In this document: piece after piece, positions 16,068 to 25,566 of the stretch
Layout: each line of letters starts with the position of its first letter
Numbering within the stretch: position 1 is the stretch's first letter
Assembly: GCA_009777535.1 (NCBI GenBank)
Contig: WRLP01000030.1
Coordinates: forward strand, 1-32,083
Origin: Treponema sp.
GTDB taxonomy: Bacteria; Spirochaetota; Spirochaetia; Treponematales; Breznakiellaceae
DNA: 32,083 nucleotides
Reading direction: 5' to 3'
Program-made: the position numbers and the translations under genes
The notes under the pieces: generated by a model
What the model was told of the DNA's origin: nothing
Seen by the model: the letters and a program-made list of their open reading frames with translations, nothing else
Databases searched by the model: none

Positions 16068-16084
16068 GGTGCCTGGCACCACTT
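16068..16084. repeat. Dispersed palindrome GGTGCCTGGCACC + ACTT, copy A
   Basis: A perfect 6-bp inverted repeat around a single T, followed by ACTT, in the gap between two divergent genes. The same 17-bp word, differing only at the central base, recurs at 26565-26581, so it is a dispersed repeat. Confidence 0.75.
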
Positions 16085-16119
16085 GTCCTGCAGCATATTT
16101 CTCTTTATTCTGATAACAA

Positions 16120-18609
16120 ATGAAGAATACCAAACAAATTGCATTACTTCTTGTTTCTATTGCCGGTATATCATACGAGCTCTATGTTATGAGAATCTTC
16201 GCAGTGGGCGGCTGGTCAAATTTCGGCTCCCTTGTAATTTCTACCGCGCTTTTGGGCATCGGCCTTTCGGGAATTATCCTAACGTTTATTGATGAATTGG
16301 TCGCATCGTACTCGGATATCATTCTTTCAATTACGGCGATATCCCTGCCTCTTTTAATGGCGCTGGCAGTGGTTGCCGCCCAGATGGTTCCGTTTAATCC
16401 TGATTTTCTGGCCTCGGATTCCCGGCAGCTTTGGTTTATCGGCGCTTACTACATTATTTACGGTCTGCCGTTTTTCGCCGTTGCTTTTTTTGTCGGAGTG
16501 TCGTTCATCTCCATGCGTGAACGGATACAGAGGGTCTACTTCTGGAACATGGCCGGCTCCGGCGTAGGCGGCTTTTTCATTATCATTTTTATGTTTATTC
16601 TGCCTACCCAGTTTTTAATTCTGCCGATTCTTGCCCTTTGCATTATAGCCGCGCTGCTTACCTGTATAAACGAAAACGGAGAGTTTCCGCTGCCGGGAAT
16701 TCTGGCGCTTGTTTTCAGCGCCGTTGTTTCGTTCTGCTGTATTTTTTTCTGGGGCGAAATCCGCGTTTCGGACTTTAAGGCCATAAGTTATGTGCGAAAT
16801 TACCCTGATTCAAAACTGGTTCATCATTCCTACGGGCCCGGCGGGGAATTTCATGTTTACGCATCACGGTATTTTCACTTTGCTCCCGGACTTTCAGATA
16901 ACGCCGCGCTCAGAATACCCGTAATACCGGAGCAGTCGTACTGGGGGCTTTTTATCGACGGCTCAGGTCCCATTGGCATAATGGGAAGCCTTAGGGAAGA
17001 AGAAAAACCCTATATGGATTACCTGCCAATGGCCGCTCCCTATACCATTATCGCCAATCCCGACGTGCTTTTGGTGGGGCTTTCCGGGGGAATTAACGCC
17101 CAGATAGCCCGTTATAAAGGAGCGGAAAAGATCGATATTGTCGATCCTTCTGCGGAAATGATAAATTTGTTACGCGAAGATCAGAACGTTTCGCGTTTTA
17201 CGGGGAACCTGCTCAGTCTGCCGGAAATATCCGTGTTTCAGGGCGAGGGACGATTCTGGTGCGCGGAAAATGCCGGAAAATATGATCTGATTGAATTGAG
17301 CCTGGTCGATTCCATAGGGCTGTCTGATTCCGGCGGCTACCCGGTACACGAAGACTTTAAGTATACTGTCGAAGCCTTTAGGGAATATTTTGGAGCGTTA
17401 AAAGAAGACGGTATACTTTCGATTACTGTCTGGGATCGCATGAACCCCCCAAGGAATGTGCTGCGGCTGCTCAATACAATAGTTACCGCCATGCGCGAAG
17501 CGGATTTTCCACAGCCGCAGCAAAGCCTTTATTCATTCGGGCTTTTTATTTCGACCTCGACCATAATGGTTAAGAACGGCGCCTTTACCGAGGGGGAGCT
17601 GTACGATCTGAATAACTTTGTAAGAACCAGATCGTTTGAACTGCTCTATGCGCCCGGCGCCGATCTTCCGTTACGCGATATTGATATCCTGATGGGCGCT
17701 TACCGGACGCACTTCGAGGGCGGAGAGGCTTCGGTGGAAAGCTTTACTCCGGCGGATATGTACCGTGCATCCATACCGCGCTTTTTTGACGGCAGGGAAA
17801 AGGAAATTGAAAGGGATTACATTTTCGACATTCGTCCGATCCGCGATTCACGGCCATACTATTCCGGATTCCTGAAACTGGAACATCTTTCCATTTATAT
17901 GGATCAGGTAAGGGATATTTCCGAAGAATGGGGATACCTGCTTCTTCTTGGAATGTTATTACAGGGATGCATCTTCGGCTTTATCATTATTGTCATTCCC
18001 CTGATCGGCAAACGCCGTGATCTTTTCCGCAGCAAGGCTGATACAGGCAGCACCATCGGCGTTATATTTTACTACGCCGGTCTTGGCCTGGGATATATGT
18101 TAATAGAAATTTATTTAATCCAGAGGCTGGGCGTTTTTCTGTCCAATCCCACATATTCCGCCAGCATAGTTATTACCGTTATGCTGATTTTCTCCGCTCT
18201 TGGGAATCTTGCATCGAGTCCGTTCAAGCATTTAAGAATTTTTGTGGTTCCTGCGGCCTGTCTGCTTGTTGTCGGCGGTGTTCTGTTTTACATTTTCGGT
18301 CTGGACTCCTTTTTATACCGTTTTCATTCAGCTTCCATGTCCATGCGCATTTTTGCCGCGGGAGTTATTATTGCGCCGGCGGCCTTCTTTATGGGCGTTC
18401 CCTATCCAAACGGCCTTGACACCCTGCAGGAAAACAAACCCCACCTGCTGCCCTGGGCGTGGGGGATGAACGGCGGCCTTTCAGTAGCCGGTGCGGCTCT
18501 GGCGCGTGTTATTTCGGTATCCAGCGGGTTTCCTGTTTTGCTGGGCGTGGGCCTGGCCCTGTATGTAATGATTGGCGCCCTCTATCCGGTGAACAGGAGC
18601 ATGTCCTAG
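16120..18609 (+). CDS. Spermidine synthase-like protein with N- and C-terminal membrane domains
   Basis: An 829-residue protein: about six or seven membrane helices (1-215), a soluble Rossmann-type methyltransferase/aminopropyltransferase-like domain (about 225-560), then several more helices (600-825). In the soluble part VLLVGLSGGINAQIARY replaces the SpeE GGGDG loop, VDPS stands for VEID, and YDLIELSLVDSIG (from residue 388) aligns by eye with the SpeE YD..DCTDPIG segment: the first Asp is Ser394, while the second (Asp397) is kept. Polyamine synthesis is therefore doubtful. Similar membrane-fused SpeE-like proteins are widespread and uncharacterised. The stop overlaps the start of the next gene by one base, so the two are coupled. 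Confidence 0.8.
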   Translation: MKNTKQIALLLVSIAGISYELYVMRIFAVGGWSNFGSLVISTALLGIGLSGIILTFIDELVASYSDIILSITAISLPLLMALAVVAAQMVPFNPDFLASDSRQLWFIGAYYIIYGLPFFAVAFFVGVSFISMRERIQRVYFWNMAGSGVGGFFIIIFMFILPTQFLILPILALCIIAALLTCINENGEFPLPGILALVFSAVVSFCCIFFWGEIRVSDFKAISYVRNYPDSKLVHHSYGPGGEFHVYASRYFHFAPGLSDNAALRIPVIPEQSYWGLFIDGSGPIGIMGSLREEEKPYMDYLPMAAPYTIIANPDVLLVGLSGGINAQIARYKGAEKIDIVDPSAEMINLLREDQNVSRFTGNLLSLPEISVFQGEGRFWCAENAGKYDLIELSLVDSIGLSDSGGYPVHEDFKYTVEAFREYFGALKEDGILSITVWDRMNPPRNVLRLLNTIVTAMREADFPQPQQSLYSFGLFISTSTIMVKNGAFTEGELYDLNNFVRTRSFELLYAPGADLPLRDIDILMGAYRTHFEGGEASVESFTPADMYRASIPRFFDGREKEIERDYIFDIRPIRDSRPYYSGFLKLEHLSIYMDQVRDISEEWGYLLLLGMLLQGCIFGFIIIVIPLIGKRRDLFRSKADTGSTIGVIFYYAGLGLGYMLIEIYLIQRLGVFLSNPTYSASIVITVMLIFSALGNLASSPFKHLRIFVVPAACLLVVGGVLFYIFGLDSFLYRFHSASMSMRIFAAGVIIAPAAFFMGVPYPNGLDTLQENKPHLLPWAWGMNGGLSVAGAALARVISVSSGFPVLLGVGLALYVMIGALYPVNRSMS

Positions 18610-19715
18610 TGATAAAGACCGAATATGAAAGTTTTGAAAAACTCGAATCTTTCATGAAGGATGTTTTTATAAAAATCGGCGTTCCGCCGGAGGATGCCGC
18701 TGTCTGCGCAGATATACTGATCGAATCGGATAAACGCGGAATTGATTCCCATGGAATAGGCAGATTTAAGCCGATATACATAGATCGCATAAAAGACGGC
18801 ATTCAAAATCCACTCACAAATTTTCAGATTGTAAAGGATCATCTTGCAACGGCGGTTGTCGACGGCCATGACGGCATGGGCCATGTTATCGGCAAAAAGT
18901 CAATGCAGATGGCAATCGATAAAGCGAAAAAACACGGTCTGGGTATGGTAGTTGTGCGTAACTCCACCCACTACGGCATTGCAGGTTACTATGTTACAAT
19001 GGCGGCTGACGCCGGAATGATCGGCATAACCGGAACCAATGCGCGGCCGTCCATTGCACCCACATTCGGGATCGAAAATATGCTGGGGACAAACCCCCTG
19101 ACGGTAGGTTTGCCGTCGGACGAGGATTTTCCCTTTGTCCTGGACTGCGCTACCTCCGTTTCCCAGCGGGGCAAGATCGAGCATTACGAAAGGATCGGCA
19201 AAGACCTGCCCGCCGGCTGGGTAATCAACAGGGACGGCAGCGCGGAAACCGATCCGTCGAAGGCCCTGGACGCCCTTACAAAGGGAAGGGCAGCTCTCGC
19301 GCCTTTGGGCGGGCTTGGCGAAGATACCGCCGGCTATAAGGGTTACGGTTATGCGACAGTCGTGGAGATTCTCTGCGCGGCGCTCCAGCAGGGGCAGTTC
19401 CTGAAAGCCCTCGACGGGCTGGATTCCAATGGCAATAAAGTTCCATATCGTCTGGGGCATTTTTTTATGGCCATAGACATCAGCGCTTTTGTGGAGTTGG
19501 ACAGGTTCAAAAAAACTACCGGAGATATTTTACGGGAACTGCGCGCTTCGGCAAGGGCGCCGGGGCAGGAGCGGATATATACCGCCGGCGAGAAGGAATA
19601 CCTGGCCTGGTTCTCCCGCAAGGATTGCGGCGTGCCCTTAAACGACTCCCTAAAAAAGACACTTAAAGCCCTGAAAGAAGAATACAAACTGGATTCTTAC
19701 GAGTTTAATTTTTAG
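18609..19715 (+). CDS. Ldh2-family (malate/L-lactate/ureidoglycolate-type) dehydrogenase
   Basis: The open frame begins at 18459 inside the upstream gene, but GTG 18609 is chosen because AGGAG (18595-18599) sits nine bases ahead and the product then starts like the family, giving 368 residues. Key parts: ESDKRGIDSHGIGRF, NSTHYGIAGYY with His121 as likely catalytic residue, GTNARPSIAPTFG, GTNPLTVGLPS and FVLDCATSVSQRGKIE. These NAD(P)H-dependent enzymes reduce or oxidise 2-oxo/2-hydroxy acids in a fold unlike classical LDH. The exact substrate cannot be assigned. The gene shares one base with the SpeE-like stop and runs tail to tail with phoR, overlapping it by 11 bp. Confidence 0.9.
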   Translation: MIKTEYESFEKLESFMKDVFIKIGVPPEDAAVCADILIESDKRGIDSHGIGRFKPIYIDRIKDGIQNPLTNFQIVKDHLATAVVDGHDGMGHVIGKKSMQMAIDKAKKHGLGMVVVRNSTHYGIAGYYVTMAADAGMIGITGTNARPSIAPTFGIENMLGTNPLTVGLPSDEDFPFVLDCATSVSQRGKIEHYERIGKDLPAGWVINRDGSAETDPSKALDALTKGRAALAPLGGLGEDTAGYKGYGYATVVEILCAALQQGQFLKALDGLDSNGNKVPYRLGHFFMAIDISAFVELDRFKKTTGDILRELRASARAPGQERIYTAGEKEYLAWFSRKDCGVPLNDSLKKTLKALKEEYKLDSYEFNF

Positions 19716-21390
19716 CCGCAGGCAGATAGAGCCTAAAAACAGAGCCCTCTCCGGCATGGCTTTCCGCCTCGACCCTTCCGCGGTGAAGCAGGGCAATGTG
19801 GCGGACAATGGAAAGCCCAAGCCCTGTGCCGCCGGCTTCGCGGCTGCGCCCGCGATCTACACGGTAGAAGCGTTCAAAAATGCGTTCTATATGTTCGGCT
19901 GGAATGCCGATGCCCTTATCCTTTACTTCGATTACGGCTTCTTCGCCTTCCTTAAAAGCATTTATTTTAACAGGGGAACCGTCATCCGAATATTTTATAC
20001 TGTTGTCCAATAGATTAAACAGGGCATGGATAAAAAGAGATGTGTGAAGATTAATGCACAGATCAGGCGGACAGGAAATATCAATGGTGATATTTTTTTT
20101 CCGCGCTGCAACCGCGGCTGTGTTCAGCGCTTCTTCGATGAGGGGGGCAAGCGCGCTGCGTTCCATTGGAGGGCGGGCGGCGCCTTCGTCTTCAAGGCTG
20201 ACCAGGGTCAGCAGATCGTTGGCAAGGTTATCCATGCTTTGAGCGTTCTTCTTGATAATTCCGGCAAAGTGAAATATCTGCTCATGATCGGAGGGTGAGC
20301 AGGCAAGGATATTTTCCGCAAAGCCCTGTATCACCTGAATGGGAGTGCGCAGTTCATGTGAAACATTAGCTGCAAAGTCTTTACGAACCTGTTCCAGTTT
20401 TACAAGGCGGCTGATGTCTTTAAGCGCGACAATAACGCCGTTTCCGGCTTCCAGCGGGGCTGCATATACCTGAAAATGCTGCCGGCCTCCCGATACATAC
20501 CGCTTTAGGATAATTTCCCTCGGCTGATTTTCCGAAAGGGCCTGTGCCGCAGCTTCTTCCAGCTCTGTCCACCGGCAAAATTCGAGCAGGGACATTCCGC
20601 AGACATTTTCTTCCCTGCTTATGCCGAACATGGAATGAAGCCGCGCGTTTGCATAAATTATTTTAAGACTGCCGTCCAGGGTTATTATCCCTTCAAACAT
20701 GCCGTTCAGAATCGCCTCGCGATGGAGGCTTTCAGCTTCGGCTTCTTCGGCCTTTGTTTTAAGTTCTGCGGTTTTTTCCTTTAATTCCGCATCCAGTTTT
20801 TCTTCAACGGAAAGTGAAAGGCGGCGGGATAATTGATAAAGGCCGCCGCAGGATCCAAGGATTATTATAAAGCCCGTTATCAGAAACGGAAGCGCCGAGC
20901 TTAGAAGACGGTAAAAAAATCCGGGAACCAGATGTGAAAGACGGAGGATTCCTGCAAAGCCGCCGGCGGCGTCCGTAATGGCAACGGCGGCGTAAATATA
21001 ATGCTGCCCCAGGGTAGCAGAATGGCGCCTGGCAGTTCCGGTTCCCGTCCTTACGGCATCCTGAAACTCCTCGCGATCGAGGTGGGTTTCCATTACAAGG
21101 CTGCCGGCCTGAGTGTCGAATAACACCTGTCCGCTGCGGTTTATAAGGGTAATGCGGTAAGAACCGGAACTGCCGAAGCCGGACGCCCATGCCGCCGCCG
21201 CATCAGTATCCGTGAAAACTTCGGCAGGCGTAAAACCGGCGATTATTTTCACCGCTTCTTCCAGGTTTCCGGTATTGATATCGTTGTAACGGTTGTTTGA
21301 ATAGATAAGCAACCCCATAATAAAATATGCGGTAATCAGCAATACGGCGGCGGCTATAATAATAAAATTTTTTTTCAATATGTTATGCAT
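19705..21390 (-). CDS. phoR: Phosphate regulon sensor histidine kinase PhoR
   Basis: The frame extends to 21426, but ATG 21390 is chosen: GAGGGA precedes it and the start falls just after the phoB stop (7-bp gap), giving 561 residues. Two membrane helices (about 9-30 and 168-190) enclose a ~135-residue periplasmic sensor region. An Ala/Glu-rich coiled coil leads into a PAS domain (about 230-330), then HisKA with FAANVSHELRTPIQVIQGF, and an HATPase_c domain (NLLDNSIKYS, DKGIGIPAEH, GGTGLGLSIVRHIA). It should phosphorylate PhoB under phosphate limitation. Last gene of the pst-pho operon; intact. Confidence 0.93.
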   Translation of the reverse strand: MHNILKKNFIIIAAAVLLITAYFIMGLLIYSNNRYNDINTGNLEEAVKIIAGFTPAEVFTDTDAAAAWASGFGSSGSYRITLINRSGQVLFDTQAGSLVMETHLDREEFQDAVRTGTGTARRHSATLGQHYIYAAVAITDAAGGFAGILRLSHLVPGFFYRLLSSALPFLITGFIIILGSCGGLYQLSRRLSLSVEEKLDAELKEKTAELKTKAEEAEAESLHREAILNGMFEGIITLDGSLKIIYANARLHSMFGISREENVCGMSLLEFCRWTELEEAAAQALSENQPREIILKRYVSGGRQHFQVYAAPLEAGNGVIVALKDISRLVKLEQVRKDFAANVSHELRTPIQVIQGFAENILACSPSDHEQIFHFAGIIKKNAQSMDNLANDLLTLVSLEDEGAARPPMERSALAPLIEEALNTAAVAARKKNITIDISCPPDLCINLHTSLFIHALFNLLDNSIKYSDDGSPVKINAFKEGEEAVIEVKDKGIGIPAEHIERIFERFYRVDRGRSREAGGTGLGLSIVRHIALLHRGRVEAESHAGEGSVFRLYLPAAKN

Positions 21391-21397
21391 TGTTCCC

Positions 21398-22105
21398 TCA
21401 CTCTGTTTTGAACCTGTAGCCGACACCGCGGATTGTTTCGATCATTTCACCGCAGATGCCAAGTTTTTTTCTTAACCCCGCTATTTGTACGTCCACCGAG
21501 CGCTCGGTTACAGGATAGTCGTGCCCGCGGATTGCGGTAATCAATTTCTGCCTGGAAAAAACCATGTCGGGATTGCTCATAAACTGGGCAAGTATGGCAA
21601 ATTCCGTGGCGAAAAGATCCAGGGGTGTATCTCCCAGGCGGGCGCTGTATTTTTCCGTATCCAGGCTCAGTTTCCCGTACTTAAAAACCGTTTTCTCCTG
21701 CACGCCGGCGGCTTTCAAGGAAGCCGACATTTCTTTCCGCCTTAGGGCGGCGCGTATCCGGGCGGCAAGTACCCTGGGGCTGTAAGGCTTAACGACATAA
21801 TCGTCTGCCCCCAGTTCCAGCCCTGCAACAATGTCTGCCTCTTCACCCCGGGCAGTGCACATAATAACCGGCAGCTTCTGACAGTCTTCGATTTCCCTTA
21901 TTTTTTTTATTGCCTTAAGCCCGTCAATGCCCGGAAGCATTATATCCAGAATAACGCAGTCGGCTCCGTTTTCTTTCAGGACTTTAATTCCTTCTTCCCC
22001 TGTTTTAACCTGGACCAGCTTCCATCCTTCGCCGGCAAAGGCGAATTTCAGCATCTCCTGAATATCGGGATCATCTTCAATAATTAAAATCCGTTCCTTG
22101 TTCAA
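21398..22105 (-). CDS. phoB: Phosphate regulon response regulator PhoB
   Basis: A 235-residue OmpR/PhoB-class regulator. The receiver domain has the acidic pair in IIEDDPD, phospho-acceptor Asp54 (CVILDIMLPGIDG), the Thr of CTARGE and Lys106 (VVKPYSP). The C-terminal winged helix spans about 135-235, including RSVDVQIAGLRKKLG and IRGVGYRFK. It is expected to activate its own operon by binding the hexamer array upstream of pstS. The start codon is TTG and overlaps the phoU stop in TTGA, a four-base overlap that implies translational coupling. Confidence 0.95.
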   Translation of the reverse strand: MNKERILIIEDDPDIQEMLKFAFAGEGWKLVQVKTGEEGIKVLKENGADCVILDIMLPGIDGLKAIKKIREIEDCQKLPVIMCTARGEEADIVAGLELGADDYVVKPYSPRVLAARIRAALRRKEMSASLKAAGVQEKTVFKYGKLSLDTEKYSARLGDTPLDLFATEFAILAQFMSNPDMVFSRQKLITAIRGHDYPVTERSVDVQIAGLRKKLGICGEMIETIRGVGYRFKTE

Positions 22106-22761
22106 TCGTTTAAGTCCTCATGACTGCCTTCGATCATAAAAACAATCCCTTCACAGATATTTGTTATGTGATCTCCAAGACGTTCCATATATCCCGAAAG
22201 CCGCAGGAGCCTTGCCGCGGCCTTAACAAGCTGCGGCCTTTTTTTCATCAGGGAAAGCACTTCTTCGGTCAGGGCTTTATGCTCCCCGTCAATTTTATGA
22301 TCCATCAGCGCCGCCGTTCTGGCAGCATCCGCGTTTTGTGCAAGATAGGCACAGACGGCAGCTTTGAGCATTTTCTGCCCGGTTTCAGCCATGCACTCGA
22401 TTCTTTCCATGGAGCGGAAAGAGGGGCGGTTTGATAATTTTATCGCGGCTTTGGCTAAATGTACCCCGTAGTCTCCGATACGTTCAAGGCTTGAAGTAAT
22501 TTTGAAAACCGTGATAAGTTCCCTTAAATCACGGGCTACAGGCTGCTGTGTAGCGATAAGAACCAGCGCCATATCCTCTATTCTTAGCTGCAGGGCATTG
22601 ACGGTTTTACCGCTGTCCTTTACCTCGCCGGCGATCTCCTTGCTGCCTGTGCGGAGAACCGCAAGGGCTTTTTCCAGATCCCCTTCCACCCGGACAGCCA
22701 TCAGTTCCAGCTCCCGCCGCAGTTGATTTAACTCTTCGCTCAATAAGCCGCGTCCCTGCAT
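22102..22761 (-). CDS. phoU: Phosphate transport/signalling regulator PhoU
   Basis: A 219-residue helical protein with the two PhoU repeats: ITSSLERIGDYGVHLAK and LSGYMERLGDHITNICEG carry the conserved E..GD metal-binding pattern. PhoU links the Pst transporter to PhoR and keeps the regulon off when phosphate is ample. GGGGGAAGT lies directly before ATG 22761. It starts nine bases after the pstB stop and overlaps phoB by four bases. Confidence 0.95.
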   Translation of the reverse strand: MQGRGLLSEELNQLRRELELMAVRVEGDLEKALAVLRTGSKEIAGEVKDSGKTVNALQLRIEDMALVLIATQQPVARDLRELITVFKITSSLERIGDYGVHLAKAAIKLSNRPSFRSMERIECMAETGQKMLKAAVCAYLAQNADAARTAALMDHKIDGEHKALTEEVLSLMKKRPQLVKAAARLLRLSGYMERLGDHITNICEGIVFMIEGSHEDLND

Positions 22762-22769
22762 ACTTCCCC

Positions 22770-23528
22770 CTATCCAAAACGGCCTGAAATATAATCTTCG
22801 GTGCGTTTATCAGCCGGTCTTGTAAATACTTCTGATGTTTGTGCATATTCTATAAGTTCACCCAAAAGAAAGAAAGCCGTCCTGTCGCTGATCCTGGCGG
22901 CCTGATTCATTGAATGGGTAACGATAATGATGCTGAAATCCCGTTTTAGTTCACCGATTAGCTCCTCGATCCTCCCCGTGGCTATCGGATCAAGGGCGCT
23001 GGTCGGTTCGTCCATCAGAATGATCTCCGGCGACATGGCGATGCTCCGCGCGATGCACAGCCGCTGCTGCTGCCCGCCGGAAAGACTCTGCGCGGATTTT
23101 TTCAGCCTGTCCTTTACCTCGTCCCATAACGCGGCTTTAACAAGCGAACTCTCTACGATCTCCGCCAGTTTCCTTTTATCCCTTATGCCCTGCATTTTCC
23201 TGCCATAGGCCACATTGTCAAACACGCTCATGTTAAACGGATTCGGTTTTTGAAAAACCATCCCGACGCGGGAGCGCAGTTCGCTCACATCGATTGAGCC
23301 GTATATGTCCTCGCCGTCGAGAAGCACCTCGCCGTTGATCCGGCAGGAAGGGATTAGATCGTTCATCCGGTTTAATACACGGATAAAGGTTGATTTTCCG
23401 CAGCCGGAAGGGCCGATTAGGGCTGCCGCTTCATAATTATCCAAGTTAAAGTTTATATTTTTAAGGGCCTGAAATTCGCCGTAGAACAGATCAAGATTTT
23501 TTACAAGCAGTTTTTTTTCGGTTTTCAA
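22770..23528 (-). CDS. pstB: Phosphate ABC transporter ATP-binding protein PstB
   Basis: A 252-residue ABC ATPase. Walker [10 protein letters not shown] (39-47), the Pst-specific [15 protein letters not shown] (Q-loop), signature LSGGQQQR (150-157), Walker B with DEPTSALDP (174-182) and the switch His in [13 protein letters not shown]. It powers phosphate import through PstCA. The start is TTG overlapping the pstA TGA (TTGA), with GGGAG upstream. Length and motifs are normal. Confidence 0.97.
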   Translation of the reverse strand: MKTEKKLLVKNLDLFYGEFQALKNINFNLDNYEAAALIGPSGCGKSTFIRVLNRMNDLIPSCRINGEVLLDGEDIYGSIDVSELRSRVGMVFQKPNPFNMSVFDNVAYGRKMQGIRDKRKLAEIVESSLVKAALWDEVKDRLKKSAQSLSGGQQQRLCIARSIAMSPEIILMDEPTSALDPIATGRIEELIGELKRDFSIIIVTHSMNQAARISDRTAFFLLGELIEYAQTSEVFTRPADKRTEDYISGRFG

Positions 23529-24370
23529 TCTATGTTTTCTCCCGTGAAGCCCAGGCTGCCGCCAATAATTTTAACAGCCGTATTAATGATTAAAATAAAA
23601 ATGATTAGCACCGCAGCGGCGGTAAAAGCCTGGGCAAAATCATCAGGTGAAATTGCTTCTTTTGTCAGGTAATAAAGATGTATTGTAAGGGTGCGCCCGC
23701 CCTCAAAGATTGTCTTTGGAAGATTCTTTGCAATTCCAACGGTAAACAGCACCGGCGCGGATTCTCCGACCACACGTCCTATGGCCAGTATTGCCGCTGT
23801 AAGGATTCCCGGAAGGGAAGGGGGCAGTACAGCATGAATAATGGTTTGATATTTTGTTGCGCCCAGAGAAAGAGAGCCTTCTCTGAAAGAATTTGGTACG
23901 GTTTTTAGGGCTTCCTCCGTGGTTCTGATTATCACCGGAAGTATCATGATACTCAGGGTAAGGCCGCCGGCGATAACCGACTGCCCCAGATTAAGAACAC
24001 GGCAAAAAAGAAGGAGCCCGAAAAGGCCGTAAATGATCGAGGGAATTCCCGCCAGGGTGTCGATGGCAACGCCCAGAAAACGGCTTAGCCTCGATCTGGA
24101 CGCGTATTCGTGGAGATAAATTGCAGTCATGATTCCCACGGGCAGGGCGATTGCAAGTGAAACAACTACCGTCCAGGCTGTGGCGGCAATCATGGGGAGA
24201 AAACTTTCTGTAACCGGACCAAAAATGACAGACAGATTGAATCTTCCCGCCGACTGAATCAATATATAGGCAATGATGCCGGTCAGGGTTGCTCCCACGC
24301 CAATAGAAGCGGCGGCCATCAGAGCGTAATGAAAGCCGTCAATTATTTTTCTTTTTCTGCGGGAATTCAT
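23525..24370 (-). CDS. pstA: Phosphate ABC transporter permease PstA
   Basis: A 281-residue membrane protein of the PstA/CysTW family: [59 protein letters not shown] and the EAA-type loop [21 protein letters not shown] that contacts PstB. With PstC it forms the inner-membrane phosphate channel. ATG 24370 overlaps the pstC stop (ATGA), so translation is coupled. Confidence 0.96.
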   Translation of the reverse strand: MNSRRKRKIIDGFHYALMAAASIGVGATLTGIIAYILIQSAGRFNLSVIFGPVTESFLPMIAATAWTVVVSLAIALPVGIMTAIYLHEYASRSRLSRFLGVAIDTLAGIPSIIYGLFGLLLFCRVLNLGQSVIAGGLTLSIMILPVIIRTTEEALKTVPNSFREGSLSLGATKYQTIIHAVLPPSLPGILTAAILAIGRVVGESAPVLFTVGIAKNLPKTIFEGGRTLTIHLYYLTKEAISPDDFAQAFTAAAVLIIFILIINTAVKIIGGSLGFTGENID

Positions 24371-25560
24371 TCGCTTTCACCTCCCCGGCGGCGTGTAAAA
24401 AGGATAAGTCCGTTCAGAATAAAGACCATTGCAAGAAGCACCACTCCTATGGAAAAAAGCATGTTGGAGTGCCTGCCGTCCGCATAACCCATTTCCAGGG
24501 CTATGGTTGCGGTTAACGTCCTTACGCTCTCCAGGGGATTTTTAATGAACTGTACGGAGTTACCCGCTACCAGTATTACCGCCATGGTTTCGCCCACCGC
24601 GCGGGAAAAGCCCATGATTATTCCGGCAATTACACCCGATCTTGCGTGCGGCAGCACTACATGCCACGCTGTCTGCATTTTGCTTGCGCCTAACGCAAGA
24701 GACGCTTCGCGCCGCGAGCGCGGCACTGCCTTAAGGCATTTTTCCGAAATGGCAATGATTGTGGGCAGTATCATTACTGATAACACTATAACTGCCGCAA
24801 GCAGGCTGTTACCCGATGGAATGTTAAAAGTCTTTTTTATAACAGGTACAATTACCATAAGGCCGAAAAACCCGTAAACTACAGATGGGATTCCTGCCAG
24901 CAGCTCGACGCCGCCGCGGAAGATTCCTGCTATTTTTTGCGGCAGAAACTCGGACATAAAAAGTGCGCAGAGTATTGCCACCGGCACTCCCAGGAGGAGC
25001 GCGCCGATGCAGGCAAAAAGGGTGCCCAGGATCATGGACAGAATGCCATAGACTTTTTCGTCTGTTGGAAGCCATTGGCTGCCGCCAAGAAATTTATGGA
25101 AACTGTACGGAGGCTGCGGCAGAATGATGTGAACTTTTTGTGTAAGCGCGGCAATGGTCCCAGGGTAACTTACCGAGCATGTGGAAGCATCGGGAAAACT
25201 GATCGCCGCGTCATCGGCTTCAACCGGCAGCAATAAACGGGGGAAGCCTTTTTCCCCCGGCGCAAGACGGAAAACAAGCTCCCTTTCTTCCCCGCGGTTT
25301 TCAAACCGGACTGAAACGGTTCTTGTCTCCATTGGCAGTTCAATAAACCCCTGGGGGTTCTCGTAAACGATGCCGTTGACAGTAATGCGCTCCAGCCTTT
25401 CTATTACCAGCCGCAGGGTTTTCGCCGTGGGAAAAAAGAAAGACTCGTTTCCCTGAAAGAAGATGAAAACCACAATGGCTGCCAGGGCGGCAACTCCTGT
25501 AAAGGAGATAACCCTTAGCAGCCATGCGAACGCAATGTCGGTAATGCGGCGGGAGAGCAT
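24367..25560 (-). CDS. pstC: Phosphate ABC transporter permease PstC, with enlarged periplasmic loop
   Basis: A 397-residue permease, longer than the usual ~300-320. After the first helix (about 12-35) a hydrophilic segment of some 110-120 residues (about 45-160), rich in beta-type sequence (VSVRFENRGEERELVFRL), precedes the standard permease core: YGILSMILGTLFACIGALLL, VELLAGIPSVVYGFFGLMV, VLSVMILPTIIAISEKCL and SLGASKMQTAWHVVLPHARS. The extra segment should face the periplasm near PstS. The gene starts six bases after the pstS stop and has no evident ribosome site of its own. Confidence 0.94.
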   Translation of the reverse strand: MLSRRITDIAFAWLLRVISFTGVAALAAIVVFIFFQGNESFFFPTAKTLRLVIERLERITVNGIVYENPQGFIELPMETRTVSVRFENRGEERELVFRLAPGEKGFPRLLLPVEADDAAISFPDASTCSVSYPGTIAALTQKVHIILPQPPYSFHKFLGGSQWLPTDEKVYGILSMILGTLFACIGALLLGVPVAILCALFMSEFLPQKIAGIFRGGVELLAGIPSVVYGFFGLMVIVPVIKKTFNIPSGNSLLAAVIVLSVMILPTIIAISEKCLKAVPRSRREASLALGASKMQTAWHVVLPHARSGVIAGIIMGFSRAVGETMAVILVAGNSVQFIKNPLESVRTLTATIALEMGYADGRHSNMLFSIGVVLLAMVFILNGLILFTRRRGGESE

Positions 25561-25566
25561 TGGTTT

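Noticed and set aside
18900-19460. 186-codon minus-strand frame opposite the Ldh2-family gene
   Set aside because: The plus strand encodes a clear enzyme over the same bases; no start signals on the minus strand.
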